Shown here one piece after another: positions 42,616-55,025 of a stretch of 64,000 nt of DNA (the stretch's first letter is position 1; the number at the start of each line of letters is the position of its first letter). The notes under the pieces are model-generated. The model was not told where the DNA came from, did no database searches, and was given only the letters and a program-made list of their open reading frames with translations. Source of the DNA: Prostheceraeus crozeri. Lineage: Eukaryota > Platyhelminthes > Polycladida > Euryleptidae. The DNA is taken from positions 5,001 through 69,000 of the forward strand of contig CAJQUW010009024.1 in NCBI GenBank assembly GCA_907163375.1, read 5' to 3'. The translations under genes and the position numbers were made by a program.

Positions 42616-44975
42616 CAGGGCTGTGGAGCCGTAGCCGAGCCGGAGCCTTAAGGAGCCGATGGTTTTGGTCGGAGCCGGAGCCGGAGCCGATTTATCACAA
42701 AGGCTCCGGCTCCGGCTCCGATAGTTTGAGCTTTGATATAAATCTAGAATTTTGAAAGTTATTAATTGGCATCATAAAAAAATTAAATCATTTGAAATCT
42801 AAAGATATGTCTTTTAAGTATACCAATGATCTGTCCTCCACGATATCTTTCTTTGCAGTTGCCGCCTTCTTTTGTATTATATTTATTATATATTTACACA
42901 CATGTGTAATATTTTTTTATTGCATATGGTTCGTAAGACTAATTTCCATATTGACAACGTATTCTCCAAAATCCATTAATTTGAAGACTTGTTATATGCA
43001 TTCTAACTAGATGATTGTAGATTCCTAGAGACAAGTCGCCAGTCATTTATGTACACATTTCCAGTTCAGTCAGCAAAGATAATATAGCTACATTTCTTGC
43101 GCAATGTCTTAAATCTAATACGGTTACTATGTAGGCTATCATCTATTGGTATGGCTACTGGCAGAAGCTACTGGCATCTGTGACAATGCCAATTTCCTTA
43201 GATTGTATTGTAGGCTCTTGTGCAGTCCCCCTACCTACATTTTTCAAAACAATCGATTATTCAATTTGATCAATTTTGATTGGAGGGATAACTCTTCACA
43301 CTCACACGAATGACCTGACTACAAGTCCTCACATGGCTATAGCAATAAGCGACCCAGCCACTTCTAGTAGCGCCCTATTATTTTAAAGGTATCTCATTCA
43401 CAATGAATTTCCTTTGACTTCAAAATTCAAAGGGTATATTTCAATGCGAAAAACCCGAAGGCAAATTACAATGTTGACTTGCTGACGAAGTTTGCGACCA
43501 TGACATCGCAATTACCCACGTAGATTTTTACAACAGCACGGAATGCTTCACTCAAACCGATGATGCTGAAAGGGACATCCAATGGTGCTGCATCTTTTGA
43601 CCAGAGAAAAAATGGGGGGGGAGGACTGCACAAGAGCAGTATCGTGTAATAATATTTCCCCAAATGTCATAGACCTGTGGATTTCAAGAATTTTCATTAT
43701 TATTTTTTCCGTCTGTCAACACTTTATGCTGATATCATGCTGACTTACCTATATGTAAACAATAAAAAAGACTGAGACGCTCTCAATAAAGGCGCCTTTT
43801 GACCTCCCTTTTCTATTGTCTGTGACATTAAACCGCACGCGCATTCGAAAGCTAGCAAAGTAGATGGGATTTCTGCTCGGTGCTCGCAGTCAAATTTTTA
43901 TTATGCATAGCACCCTGCAACATACTGTGTGATACTCCGAGTTCAGTTTCATCAGCCTAGCCATCATCAGAGGAATAGTGGTAATGTGTTATACATAAAT
44001 TGAATATAATAATATACATGAATCATTGATGAATTATTTAGTGCAACTTTACGCCATAATGAAAAATACGAAATTAATATAATGTAAGTTAGGCCATAAC
44101 TTATTAAGTATGCTGCATAGAATTACAAAACTTGTCCTAAATTAGATATTTTCAATTTTTTAAGTATAATTTTCAATTGTACATTTCTAGCCTACACTGC
44201 AATGAGGCTATCTAAATTACAATTTCTACAGATGATGAGTCGTGGGCTACCCACCGATCATATTATTCATGGACCAACAGACTATTGAATAAAGGCAATA
44301 ACAAATAACAATAACAACCTAAGCTAGCCTATATACACTTTAATATTCATTAAAGCAATTGATATCTTTATTGATACGGTATATTTGGCTATATAACCGA
44401 TACCCTTTCCATGTTCGAGTAGATACAGACCCTATAAGCTATTTAGAGGCATACGCTATCCAGTTTCATATTCAAGCTTTGTTAAAAAGCTTATACTACT
44501 ATTCGGCCCCTGTGACGGCTAATTAGGTATATCATCATCACTCATGTGGTCTTATTTAATGTAGCCTCGTAGTAGACTGGTTGCAAGCTAGGCCAATTTA
44601 TATTTAGCCAGTGCGGGAGATCTTTATCTAATTTAACCAATCCTGGCTATAACTTTATTTTATCTTTCAGAGATAGTCAATTCATGCAAAAATATATGAC
44701 AAGTATGTTATTTGTCATTATATTAGGCTATTATCATTTTTATTATTAACTTAAGTCGTTGCTTGTTAATGAAAACTAATTTAATGATTGTACCAAGCCT
44801 CTAAAGGCCACACCGTTATCCAAAAAACCCGTTCAACGGATCCAGGATAACCAGCATAGATAGAACCTGAATTTGAAGTCGGAGCCGGAGCCGGAGCCGA
44901 GCCGGAGCCTTTCACATCAGTGTCGTGGAGCCGGAGCCGGAGCCGATGAGATAACGCATCGGCTCCACAGCCCTG
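42616..44975. mobile_element. 2,360-bp non-autonomous hAT element
   Basis: Perfect 16-bp terminal inverted repeats CAGGGCTGTGGAGCCG (42616-42631; complement at 44960-44975), with an exact 8-bp target duplication. Both subterminal regions are rich in GGAGCC/GGAGCCGGAGCC repeats, as in widespread hAT families that begin CAGGGCTGTGGAGTCGG. No transposase frame is recognisable, so it depends on an autonomous relative. A PLE-like phrase near 43990-43950 (minus: CTGATGATGG...GATGAAACTG) suggests captured or nested DNA. Confidence 0.9.
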
Positions 44976-44983
44976 ATGCACAC
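44976..44983. repeat. hAT target-site duplication, right
   Basis: ATGCACAC, matching 42608-42615. Confidence 0.9.
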
Positions 44984-45440
44984 CTCATAGTCCGACAGCC
45001 ATCACGAGTTTCTGCAGGGAACGAGGCCGACAATGAGACTTTCACAGAATGATGTACACCTCATAGTCCGACAGCCAGATCGAGTTTCTGCAGGGAACGA
45101 GGCCGACAATGAGACTTTCACAGAATGATGTACACCTCATAGTCCGGCAGCCAGCACGAGTTTCTGCAGGGAACGAGGTCGAGAATGACACTTTCACAGA
45201 ATGATGTACACCTCATAGTCCGGCAACCAGCACGAGTTTCTGCAGGGAACGAGGCCGACAATGAGACTTTCACAGAATGATGTACACCTCATAGTCTGGC
45301 AGCCATCACGAGTTTCTGCAGGGAACGAGGCCGACAATGAGACTTTCACAGAATGATGTACACCTCATAGTCTGGCAGCCAGATCGAGTTTCTGTAGGGA
45401 AAGAGGCCGAAAATGAGACTTTCACAGAATGATGTACACT
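44984..45440. repeat. 76-bp satellite array, right part
   Basis: Six further copies in the same orientation. The last degenerates at TGTACACTCTATGCCTACTG, where sequence resembling the duplicated block (about 15060) follows. Confidence 0.95.
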
Positions 45441-45804
45441 CTATGCCTACTGTAAATCTGCACGGCTGTCGAGTTCTACCTGGTTCCTCCTCTTGTCAGA
45501 CCGGATCAAAGAAAAACACGTAAGTTAATCCAGTGTGAAGCAAACAGAAATTTTCGGGTTTTCGTTGGTAATTTCCTGTGTTTTCTCTGATCAAAATTCC
45601 AATTGGATTTACATTGATCCAGTCTGACGAGCTGATTTATTTGATTTGGAACTAACTAATGGAGCTGGTACTTATTGTATACTGTTTGGACCATGAACAA
45701 TGCCATCATCTAACGTCTTCTATGCATGTAGTCACGTCCATGTAAAACACAACATCAGAATTCGATCATTGCTTATTGCTATCCATATGTAATTATCTGC
45801 GCAT

Positions 45805-46110
45805 TGATTGATTGACTGAATACGAATTTTATTAAATAAAGCATATGCTGCAAAGCTTCAAGATCTTTTCACAAACATTAAAATGATCAGAATAAAAACA
45901 GACAGTGTTTGTACGGTACATAAAAAACAAGAAAAATCCAATCAACTTAAAAGGACTTCTTTTAAATTTTTCTTAAAAGTACTTAGAGAATGCACTGATG
46001 TGACACTTTTTGGGAGCTTGTTACAGACATGAGCTGAACGAGATGAAAAGTGTCTTCTGGCCACTGAGGACAGACGAAAGTGCTATTTCAAATTAAATAA
46101 CAATTACAAG
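45805..46110 (-). mobile_element. LINE-7: 3' tail
   Basis: Minus strand encodes SSVARRHFSSRSAHVCNKLP and SVHSLSTFKKNLKEVLLS, the extreme C-terminus of a LINE RT. It ends with AATAAAATTCGTATTCAGTC. Only the last ~50 codons and 3' UTR are present. Confidence 0.7.
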
Positions 46111-48055
46111 TTTATTAAAATTAAACTGCATTTTGTTAAGCATGCAATTTATGCGTCCGATTATCCTATTATGTGAACATTCAAAACTTCATTTCCAACT
46201 CAGATAATCGACTTGAGCAGTCTAAAATTATTAACCCCAGAAAACCCGGTATAAGAAATGATGGTGGAAAATCATTGATGCTTTCCAAAATTGCTTATTT
46301 GCCCACTCTGACTTCACTGAAACGATATGTTGAAATTCGAAAATATCTAAGTGTCAATTTGGGCTGTCGTGGTAGTGAAACTCCAAAAATTTCGAAAAAA
46401 GAAAAATGTATCCATGCTCTTCGAAATTGCTTATTTGTGAATTACGACTTGTGTAAAATCATATCTCGTGAATAAAATGACAAAATACTTGCTGTTCTAC
46501 AATGCTTATTTCCACTTGTGGTTGATTTAGTATTCCGAAAATACATGTACTACTCAAAAACCTGCGACATCACCATCAAAACGGCTTAACAGTGTTGAAA
46601 ACTGAAGAAGCAGTCACGTTCTTTCATGAAGCAATCAAATGCGTCATGATACACACTAGATTATCATTCAACTCATCACTTGGTCAAAAAACAATGAGCA
46701 GTTTGAATTCACATGTTATGATGCACTAGGCCTACTTTCACCTTAAGTGTCAATCTGACCTCTGCTTTTTAGAATAGTATGTACTACTAGTAAGTTGCTT
46801 CTGCATCAAAAAGTCAAATACAAGGAAATTGCATTTTTATAACTCGAATAAACAATTTTGTCTGTTATAATAATAATCATTTTTTTCTACCGGTACCGTA
46901 GCCCAATAGGTCAGAGGTGACCCACCAATATTTAAGAACCTCTCCTGGAGTAAAGATTCGGTGTAGAAGGTTCTCCTTTGGCATATACATACTTTAGAAT
47001 ATTGTTCGTCTCCAGGCCATATCCAGTTTTAAGAAATGACATATAACATAAAGGTAATCATCTTTCCTCTCAGCCACATTGAACAGCGAACCAAAATTTG
47101 ATGCACACAATTTTCTAAACGATTTAAATGAAATAAATGGAAGCTTCAGTCAATGTTTTCTGATATTATATTGACTACCAGATCACTAACAAGGGTTAGG
47201 TGCAAAAGAACTCCAAAATTTTTTGCCCTTGAAAATCACCAGTGACCCATTGGACTCTCCGGGGTTAAGTGATCATTGGATTGGACCAGGTTGGCGCTAT
47301 CCATTTCATCACGCAATAAATGTCTTTTGATGTCAATTTACACAGTTTAGGTCACCGGGGTTATCGAAAATTTAGTAAATTTCAAAAAATTGATTGCATC
47401 AATTTCGCATTTCAAAAAACTGAATGACTCGAGTTCCTAGTGCTCATAAAGAAATTTCTCTTTGATGTACTTGTCCACAAATCTGCTAAAATTAGGTTTA
47501 CAGCATTCAGATACTCGGTAGACTATTTTTGTGCCTCTTTAATATTGATTGAAGAACTTATCCGACACGTAGCACTTGACCATGAAGAAGCTCGCACAGA
47601 GAATTCTAGTATCAGGACAATTCTTGTTTCCTCTAAATCGTCCACTACTCGTAGGGATGCCTGTCTTTGTCAACAGGACGCGACACGCGCGCACGCTTCT
47701 AATATCTGGGAGTTCATTCATTATTCAACAAAAATCACAACAAATATCAAGGCCATCTGCGAGGTGTCCAATCTCTGCAAATAGGACCCTTCAACATCTA
47801 GATTGATTGGTGTCAATTAATTGATTGCTCAGTAATTGCAATATCAGTTAATTGATTGCATGCAATTGCAATTACAGCTAATAGATTGAAAAGAGCAGCT
47901 AAATTGCAATCAATTGCTGATAATCTCTGGTAGGTCATCGACAGAACATTGGTATCGCATGAATATGATTTGTCGGTGAATTGCGATATACCCTGGTGGG
48001 ATACCTTCGACTGCCTACTTTTTTTTATTAAAACACTTATTTGATTTGAATTGTG
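46111..48055. other. Unannotated stretch
   Basis: No known family. Frames at 46173-46475 and 47440-47784 are open but unrecognised and lack clear splice context. Around 47815-47935 there is an AT-rich cluster of inverted and direct ATTGCAATTGA-like words. Confidence 0.4.
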
Positions 48056-48767
48056 TTGTAATTCAAATGAAGAAATGTGGAATTACATGAAGTACTATAG
48101 ACGGATGAAGAAACTGGCGATAACAAATTCAAGTGAAGAAATAGTATTTTCCATGTGTAGTCTTAGGTATAGTGTGTACAGTTTCATTGCTTTCGGTGTA
48201 GCAGAGTGTCATTGTAGTTCTATTGTTTACCTCCATTATCCACTTTCCACTCATCCACTTTGTGTAGTGTCAGATATAGTTCACTTGTAATCGGTGTAGT
48301 AGCATCGTTGTATTTCCATATTTTACCTCCACTTTTCCAATTTCTATTCATCGGTTTCCTGTTGTTTTATAATATCCATTTTTAATTTCCTTAACCTATG
48401 GTGACCATTGTCTTATTCTATTTCCACTATCAGCATCTGTAGTCGGTACAGTATATTAGAAGTCTGTTTTGAACGTGTATACGGCAGTGTTTGGAATCTA
48501 TGGTATTAGTACAAATCTTAAGATTTCCATTTTTACCAGATATTGGGCCAAAGCTGATCAATTTTAATTCGTTGCCATGAGAAAGCTCAATTGAGTTCTT
48601 TTAAGAACTGATTAATCCAATGGTTACAGTAGCATTGCCTCTGTACACTTGCGGATTGGAGAACGCCATCAGTCCTCATTAGGACTACTTTAACTAATAA
48701 TTTAAATTAGTAAGCATTATATTCTATTATAAATGACTTGCGGGATGACTTTCATCATCGTATGAGA
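48056..48767. repeat. Dispersed repeat X, copy 1
   Basis: Near-identical (single-base changes and short gaps) to 56824-57546 in the same orientation, 8.8 kb away. It starts TTGTAATTCAAATGAAG and ends CGTATGAGAA in both. A 79-codon frame shared by both copies has no known motif. Element class unknown. Confidence 0.85.
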
Positions 48768-50401
48768 ATTTACCATCATTATCGTTGTGACCTTTTCTAG
48801 CTTTACCTTCTTTGACTTAGTTGACAATCCACTGTCCTCTACTAACCTTTCAAAGGGCAAAGGTCTGATGAAGTCACACCAGCATGTTCCGCATTAAGTT
48901 GATCCTCTTACTCAGTGTACAACAAATCTACACGCAAGCAAATCGTAGCAGAAAAATAGAAAGTAACATCATTCGATTAAGAACCGGCAGACATGGTTCG
49001 AGCGCCATCATCCGGACATTTGCTCAGCAGGATTTCTCCTTCTGATGGAGCGCAAAAATGCCGATTGTGAGTACATATTTCTCATTTTATACTTCGAAAG
49101 ATTCAATATGTGAAAATTAAGTGTGGCTTTGAACAATCCGTTGATATTAATCGTTGAATAAAGATTTGGACGTGCAACATTGCCAATTGTGGGAGGTGGT
49201 GCAAAGTTGAAGAGCGCCGTTTGAAAACCCTACCACGTCTAATCTAAGTCTACGTGACGTTTTAGTGCATTTTCAAGCTTCCCACAATAAATTCACTGAA
49301 TTTGGCCCATCAGATTTCAAGTTTATGACTCATCAAAAGGTTTGCTTTTGGAAATTTTCAACCTTGGCATAAAAGATGTCAATGAACACAGCCGTACTTT
49401 CCAAATCAATAAGTAAGTAAGTAAGTAATGATAATCATCCATAATCATCCATCATCCACAAATGATAATCAGCCATTTACATAAAGAAGAGAAAAGTAGT
49501 CAAAAATTATCAAGCACATTACACTACAATGCAGCATTATATGTAGAGATACGAGCTTCGCAATATTGTAAAAACATATCATGGCCATTTTTTGTCACTA
49601 ATCGAATGACGGCGTGTTTCCTTCTTTGAAATTTCCCTTGAAGGTTCATGCATCTTTATAAATAGTGGATGTATGATTATTGATTAAAAGAAATTCTTCC
49701 TATGTTAACAGAATGTCTAAATTATCCGGTTTAAAGTCCTACCTATTCCACATCTTTTTTGCATGGCAATTAGATCCAGCTTCTATAAATGCCCCGTCAA
49801 TTCATGCAGTATACTACGTGTATTGCACTTCATTAGATGCTACAAAAAATGAATAAAATACGCGCTGTAAAACTGACGTACTTTCAACACATGGTGTGTT
49901 CTAACAATCATTGAAACATGCTCTACAGCTGACGCACACTAAATACACTAATGTGTTCTAGCGACATATTGAATTTCAGGGTTTAAGCCTGAGTGCTAAA
50001 AGAAGTAGTTGCAACTCAATGTTATACTTCACCGCTAGGAGACGGCCTTATAAGGCAAATACAGCGATAAAAAGGAAGACATCGAAATTCAAAAATCAGT
50101 GATTGTTATTCTGTGAATCGTCCCTGTTATTTGTTACAGCACATGGTCCTTAGATCACCACAGATTCTTAAAGGGGTAAGTTGATGGCATTGTTGCATCA
50201 AAATGATGGCTCCGTTACATCAATATCGGATTTACACAACTGGAGGTGTCTATGTAATGGTTAAAGGATGGCTATGCAATTCTCTGGGATATATAGAGAG
50301 AAATTATTTTTCATTTTGTGTGGGAGTGAAAATATATCTCTCCCATGTAAACTGTCGGCGGGAGAAATGAACTTTTCAATTCCACGGGATCAGAAAGTTA
50401 A
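48768..50401. other. Unannotated stretch
   Basis: No gene recognised. It has a small simple-repeat patch at 49409-49470: four AAGT units, then ATAATCATCC-like repeats. Confidence 0.45.
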
Positions 50402-51050
50402 CTCCCGCAGCTAACTTTTCCAATGAAGACGGAAACTTTCCATACGAGACAAATCTTAGAAGTCTATAAACAAGTTGTGATTAGCCAGAGACTAACAGGA
50501 TATCGATACATTCCTTTGATTTGCTCATTTATAGATTTCGCGACGCAGCCATCAATTTCATAATGAAAAATAGATATCTGTAAGTCACAAAATGAAAAGA
50601 ACTTTTCCAATGAAGATTCCATACGAGACAAATCTTAGAAGTCTATAAACAAGTTGTGATTAGCAAGAGACTAACAGGATATCGATACATTCCTTTGATT
50701 TGCTCATTTATAGATTTCGCGACGCAGCCATCAATTTCATAATGAAAAATAGATATCTGTAAGTCACAAAATGAAAAGAACTTTTCCAATGAAGATTCCA
50801 TACGAGACAAATCTTAGAAGTCTATAAACAAGTTGTGATTAGCAAGAGACTAACAGGATATCGATACATTCCTTTGATTCGCTCATTTATAGATTTCGCG
50901 ACGCAGCCATCAATTTTAAAATGAACAATGGACAGCTATAAATCACAAAATGAAAAGCTACATTCTTCGAGTGGAAATAAACGTTTCCTTCCTTAGCTAT
51001 CGGTCCATCCCCGCTGCGCTCGGGGTGTACAACATAGATAGCTGCGGGAG
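50402..51050. repeat. 179-bp tandem repeat (three units) inside an inverted-repeat element
   Basis: Units start near 50441, 50620 and 50799 (CATACGAGACAAATC) and are almost identical; the third diverges after about 50915. CTCCCGCAGCTA at 50402-50413 is inverted as TAGCTGCGGGAG at 51039-51050, with ACTTTTC nearby on both sides. This suggests a non-autonomous element with amplified internal repeats. Confidence 0.75.
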
Positions 51051-51639
51051 GAAAAGTTGATATTTCTTCTCTCAAGAAAATAGCTATGATGAATCCCGAG
51101 GGCTTTAGCCCGAGTGATATGTCAAATAATTTCACGAGCTATGTCACAGAATTGGATAGCTCTCCTCTATCCGTTATAAAGTATGCCAGATTACTAGGAC
51201 CATAGATATCCGCGATAGAATCCCTCTCTACCAAGATTTTCCCTGGGAAGAAATGGTCAGATATAGAAGGGATTCTGAGATGCGATTCTGCAACTATGTA
51301 ATAATCTGGTATACTTTATGTTTTGAACTGTCTAATAAATCAAGAACCTCATTAAATGAATTGAATGCCGACATGTCTTCAACGAGGTTGAGTCCGTAGA
51401 AGCCATGAAATACTGCTTGCTGGTTGGAATCAAACCCATGTAGTGGCATGTACCAAGCGACTGATAGAACACCTGAGAATGTTCCTGGTCCGCTTAATAA
51501 CGAACACTTCCAGAAGGAAAGGTAAACGAATCAGATTCGTTCATCGATTGTCCGAAGTCGTCTGTTGTCAGAAAACTTCTGGTTCCTACTATGAAATAGC
51601 TTCAAAGATGACATGTAAGCGTCTTTTGGATAATGCTCG
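51051..51639. other. Unannotated stretch with hairpins
   Basis: Has CCCGAGGGCTTTAGCCCGAG (hairpin) near 51097. A 66-codon basic frame at 51443-51643 has no recognised family. Confidence 0.4.
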
Positions 51640-51950
51640 GTAAATCGGTGTGTTCGTCATCTCTATCGTCATTGGAAGACAATGGAAGTGTGTGCACCAA
51701 ATGAATTCGCATCGGTTAAATTCTTGCATCATATTTCATGATGTATAGAAGCGTCCATCAACAGCAACCACCTGCAAACAACAAGCGATTTGAAGGTGAT
51801 CAGTTATGTAATGCAGTGATGAACATCTTTAAACAATACCGCGAATTCTGATTAGTTGTCTTCTTTAAACAATCCGTTTTTGACGTTGAATAGAAATGTT
51901 GAATTGGTGCTGACAATTGATCTCAATTAAATTAGATACACGAACGAGCT
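51640..51950. repeat. Diverged relative of the duplicated block
   Basis: CATGATGTATAGAAGCG, GAAGGTGATCAGTTATG and GGTGCTGACAATTGATC follow the order of CACGATGTATAGCAACG, GAAGGTGGTCAGTTGTG and GGCTGACAATTCTACC in the block at 14750-14950. The block is therefore an older dispersed family, not unique sequence. Confidence 0.6.
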
Positions 51951-52469
51951 TGGATTTAGTGAACAGAATTGGTTTTCACGGTTTGAAATGCTGATCAATC
52001 TGCTTTGAGGTAAGTTCATCGATAAATTCAGAAGTACCTTGAACTTCAAGGGTACCGGTAGGATTCCCGGTTTCTTTGGTACACATCCGAAGTACAATTT
52101 AAAGTACATCAACAGCGATGTAATGCGGCTACATAAAGCAGTTTAGTGTAACCGCTGGCTGCATGAACTACAAATCATGTCAGATTGGAATTTATTGGAA
52201 CATCACTCCAGTCTTATGTTGGCGAACTTAACGATTATTTTCAGAATGCCGTATTTATTCTCATCATCGCCATGGGCATCTATCCAACTCGCCTCAATTT
52301 ACAATAAGCGATTCCAAAGTTCATTTTGAGCTATAGATAAATAGATGCATTAAAAATTCACGAGTACTATTTATGTTCATATATTTGCAAATACTGTCTA
52401 TCACCTGCAGTACATTTCCGAATATTATGTGCACTGCACCCCATATGCACATGCAACTAAATAGATAGA
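51951..52469. other. Unannotated stretch
   Basis: AT-rich; no gene or repeat end recognised. Confidence 0.4.
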
Positions 52470-52740
52470 TGGAATATTCTTTATTGGCTAGCATTAATGC
52501 AAGCACATTACAATCAATAAAATGGACATTATAAAACTATTTACAGAATCTTATGAAAGATGAGCTAAAACGCTTCGCTCGGGCACTTGGACGCAAATGG
52601 CAAGAATTCCTTGGCGTGGGTAGACGTGGAATAAATAGTTCTCTTAGAGTCACAGAATTAAATATTTTGTTTATCTGCTTCGGTTTGCTAGAAGTGCGAT
52701 TAATACGAAACTGACGGCACATAGAGGAACCTATTAAGTG
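52470..52740 (-). mobile_element. LINE-8: 3' tail (LINE-2 lineage)
   Basis: Minus strand: ELFIPRLPTPRNSC and PSARAKRFSSSFIRFCK at the C-terminus, matching PLARTKRFQNSFIKYCP of LINE-2. The tail has AATAAAGAATATTCCATCTA. Short 5'-truncated copy. Confidence 0.7.
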
Positions 52741-52930
52741 GGCAAAAAGGAATTCCTAATACCTTACAGAGATAGGAAAAAAAGTCGTGCGTCGCTTGCG
52801 GATTAATGTGAGTTCCAACAAAGTACTTCGATTGCCAAAATTCCTTCAGATACGAAGAATTCAGATCATTGCCCACAAGTTTTCTCCATAATGTTGGCCC
52901 TTCCGATCATTATTAAAGAAAGTAGCAGGC
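52690..52930 (-). repeat. Dispersed repeat Y, copy 1
   Basis: Shares about 240 bp with 53950-54190 in the same orientation. Both encode on the minus strand NDLNSS(Y/N)LKE and INPQATHDFFSYLCKV / SNPQATHEYFSYLCKV. The protein-level similarity suggests an old coding element or a duplicated exon; family unknown. Confidence 0.6.
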
Positions 52931-53259
52931 ATACGAAAATTAGTTCACTTGATGATTTCACATTCTCTCCTCGGCATTGCTTACTGTATAGTGCATACAT
53001 TGAATCGAAGCCAGGCGTCGATGTGTGTTTTGGTGTGTGCGAAGTGATATCACAGCACGCACGCATGCATCTCTCACTGGCTCTGGTGTCCCCTGCTGGC
53101 AGCTTATTGTTTGCCATTTCCAATAGCAAGCGATACACGAATTATCCATTCGAGAAGGAGCAAGTTCTCAATTCTGTGATGTGCCATTTCGATATTAAGG
53201 TTACATACAATTCTTCCTTTCTAGGAAACCGAAGCGCGCGCAGATGAATCTAATTCTGT

Positions 53260-53949
53260 GCTTAGAGTAGTGGTGGGCAACGCGTGGCCCGCCGGTGGCC
53301 CACCGACGCATATTGGGTGGCCCGCCACCGATTTTCTCATCCAAAGTGGGCCGCTGACATTATTTGAATCGGAGATGTGAAAACGGCCAACTCCGACTTT
53401 GACTCCTTGCGTTGAGGTCATGACATGACCTCTCATGCTTTGCGGCCATTGACATGCTTCTTTAGAATTTGCAAAAACAATATGATGGCATAAAAATTTT
53501 CATTCAAATGCTCAAACCGTACGGTTCCTTTCGCTTTGAATATCTTCTCAGTATGAAGCAAGCAACAAGCAAGTAAGTGCATATTTTCGGAAGTCATTGG
53601 AAATCTTTAGGTACAAAATACATTTCAGTAAGAAAGAAAGATAAGACAGAAAGTACATGACATTACCATCAATGGCCGCAAAGTCACATGTTGTTCGATA
53701 CCTTGCTGAGCATGTTTCAGCACGTAATAAGAACGTTGCAATCAGCCTATAAATACTGATGTAAATGTTATGCATTTCATATTGTGCGGCATAGGCGAAT
53801 TTTTATTATTCATATATAGTGTAGATTTTAGAATGTAAAATACATTTCCTTAAAATAAAACAGCTCAGTTGAATACAATGCTGCCGCATACATTTACAAA
53901 TGGAATTATGCCATGTACTGCCACCACAGAATTAGATTGTTTAATCGTA
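53260..53949. other. Unannotated stretch with a hAT-like end
   Basis: At 53266-53330 GTAGTGGTGGGCAACGCGTG and GTGGCCCGCC repeats resemble the ends of hAT elements that start CAGTGGTGGGCAAC. No matching opposite end was found. Confidence 0.4.
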
Positions 53950-54190
53950 TCACTTTGCTAGAAGTGCAAACTGACTCAAACAGATGGCACATGCAGGAAC
54001 TTGATAAGTGGGCAAAAAGAAATTTTTAATACCTTACAGAGATAGGAAAAATATTCGTGCGTCGCTTGCGGATTGCTCTGAATTCCTTCAAAATGCTCCG
54101 ATCGCCACGACTCCTTCAGATTCGAAGAATTCAGATCATTGCGCAAAAGTTTTCTCAATAATGTTGGGCCCTCCGATCATTATTAAAAAG
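53950..54190 (-). repeat. Dispersed repeat Y, copy 2
   Basis: See 52690-52930. Minus-strand frame 54158-53976 reads NDLNSSNLKESWRSEHFEG and ends PLIKFLHVPSV. Confidence 0.6.
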
Positions 54191-54399
54191 TTAGCAGGCG
54201 CATAAAAAACGTTCACAAACTTCTCTGTAGAATTTGACATCGTCTGTGTCTCTTTGCTGTGTGATCCGGTTGATAGCAGTCACTGAAACTTTGCACAATC
54301 TGGCGTGTTTAATGTTGAACTGGCTGCTCATTGTTCGATTGGTATGTGTGGTATTATGTCAGCAGATTGTGCCATTTCATTAACGTTACATGTTCCAAT

Positions 54400-55025
54400 G
54401 CTTCCGTTCTAGTCAAACAGAAGAAGAGGCGACCTGTCTAATTCTGTGACTGCCACAGTGTACATGTATAGTACAGCAACAGTCCTTAAAATTGCGCAGT
54501 GAAGGAATTTGAAAGTATTTTTTCCTTTTGATATTGGTAGCCACTGTCTTAGAGGATGACCCTCTGAAGTCAACACTTGACGCATTAGCCTCGAACACCT
54601 TATCAGCAGCAGAGGAAAACTGAGGCTGAATAGCTTTACCAATGATGCGAGCTGCTCGGCGCTCTACTCGCATGATTTGGGATTGCAAATTTGCTGGTGG
54701 ATTGCAAAACATTGGATAACCCTACAGTAGGATGTAATGGATCACTGATCCATAGACTTTCATGATGATATCCCGCGACAACCAGAGCGCTTTAAATTGC
54801 GTAAAATAAACATGCGCTTTGAAGCTTTACAGACCAACTTCCTGATGTGGGTAGTCCAACACATATCGTCTGAGAACACAATTCCAAAAAATCGTAAGTT
54901 TGAGACACATTCCAAGCCAGGTAGAGATATCAATTGAAGGTCAATACAAATTCTAAAGTTTCTATAGATACAGATCCGACTACTATAATATTATTACCGT
55001 ATGCTTTGCATTTCATTGTTTTATG
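54400..55025 (-). mobile_element. LINE-9: RT thumb to C-terminal fragment (LINE-2 lineage)
   Basis: Minus-strand frames 54712-54413 and 54642-54409 give ANLQSQIMRVERRAARIIG, FSSAADKV and CSRLMRQVLTSEGHPLRQWL. These match RIEKRAFRLI and FSAGDKMCRNLFEKVL of LINE-2. The RT palm is missing and the frame is broken. Confidence 0.7.

Noticed and set aside
41810-45440. CRISPR-like array
   Set aside because: 76-bp units are contiguous with no unique spacers, and the genome is animal; it is a satellite.
46880-46960. Possible tRNA-like sequence
   Set aside because: No consistent cloverleaf or A/B boxes could be drawn.
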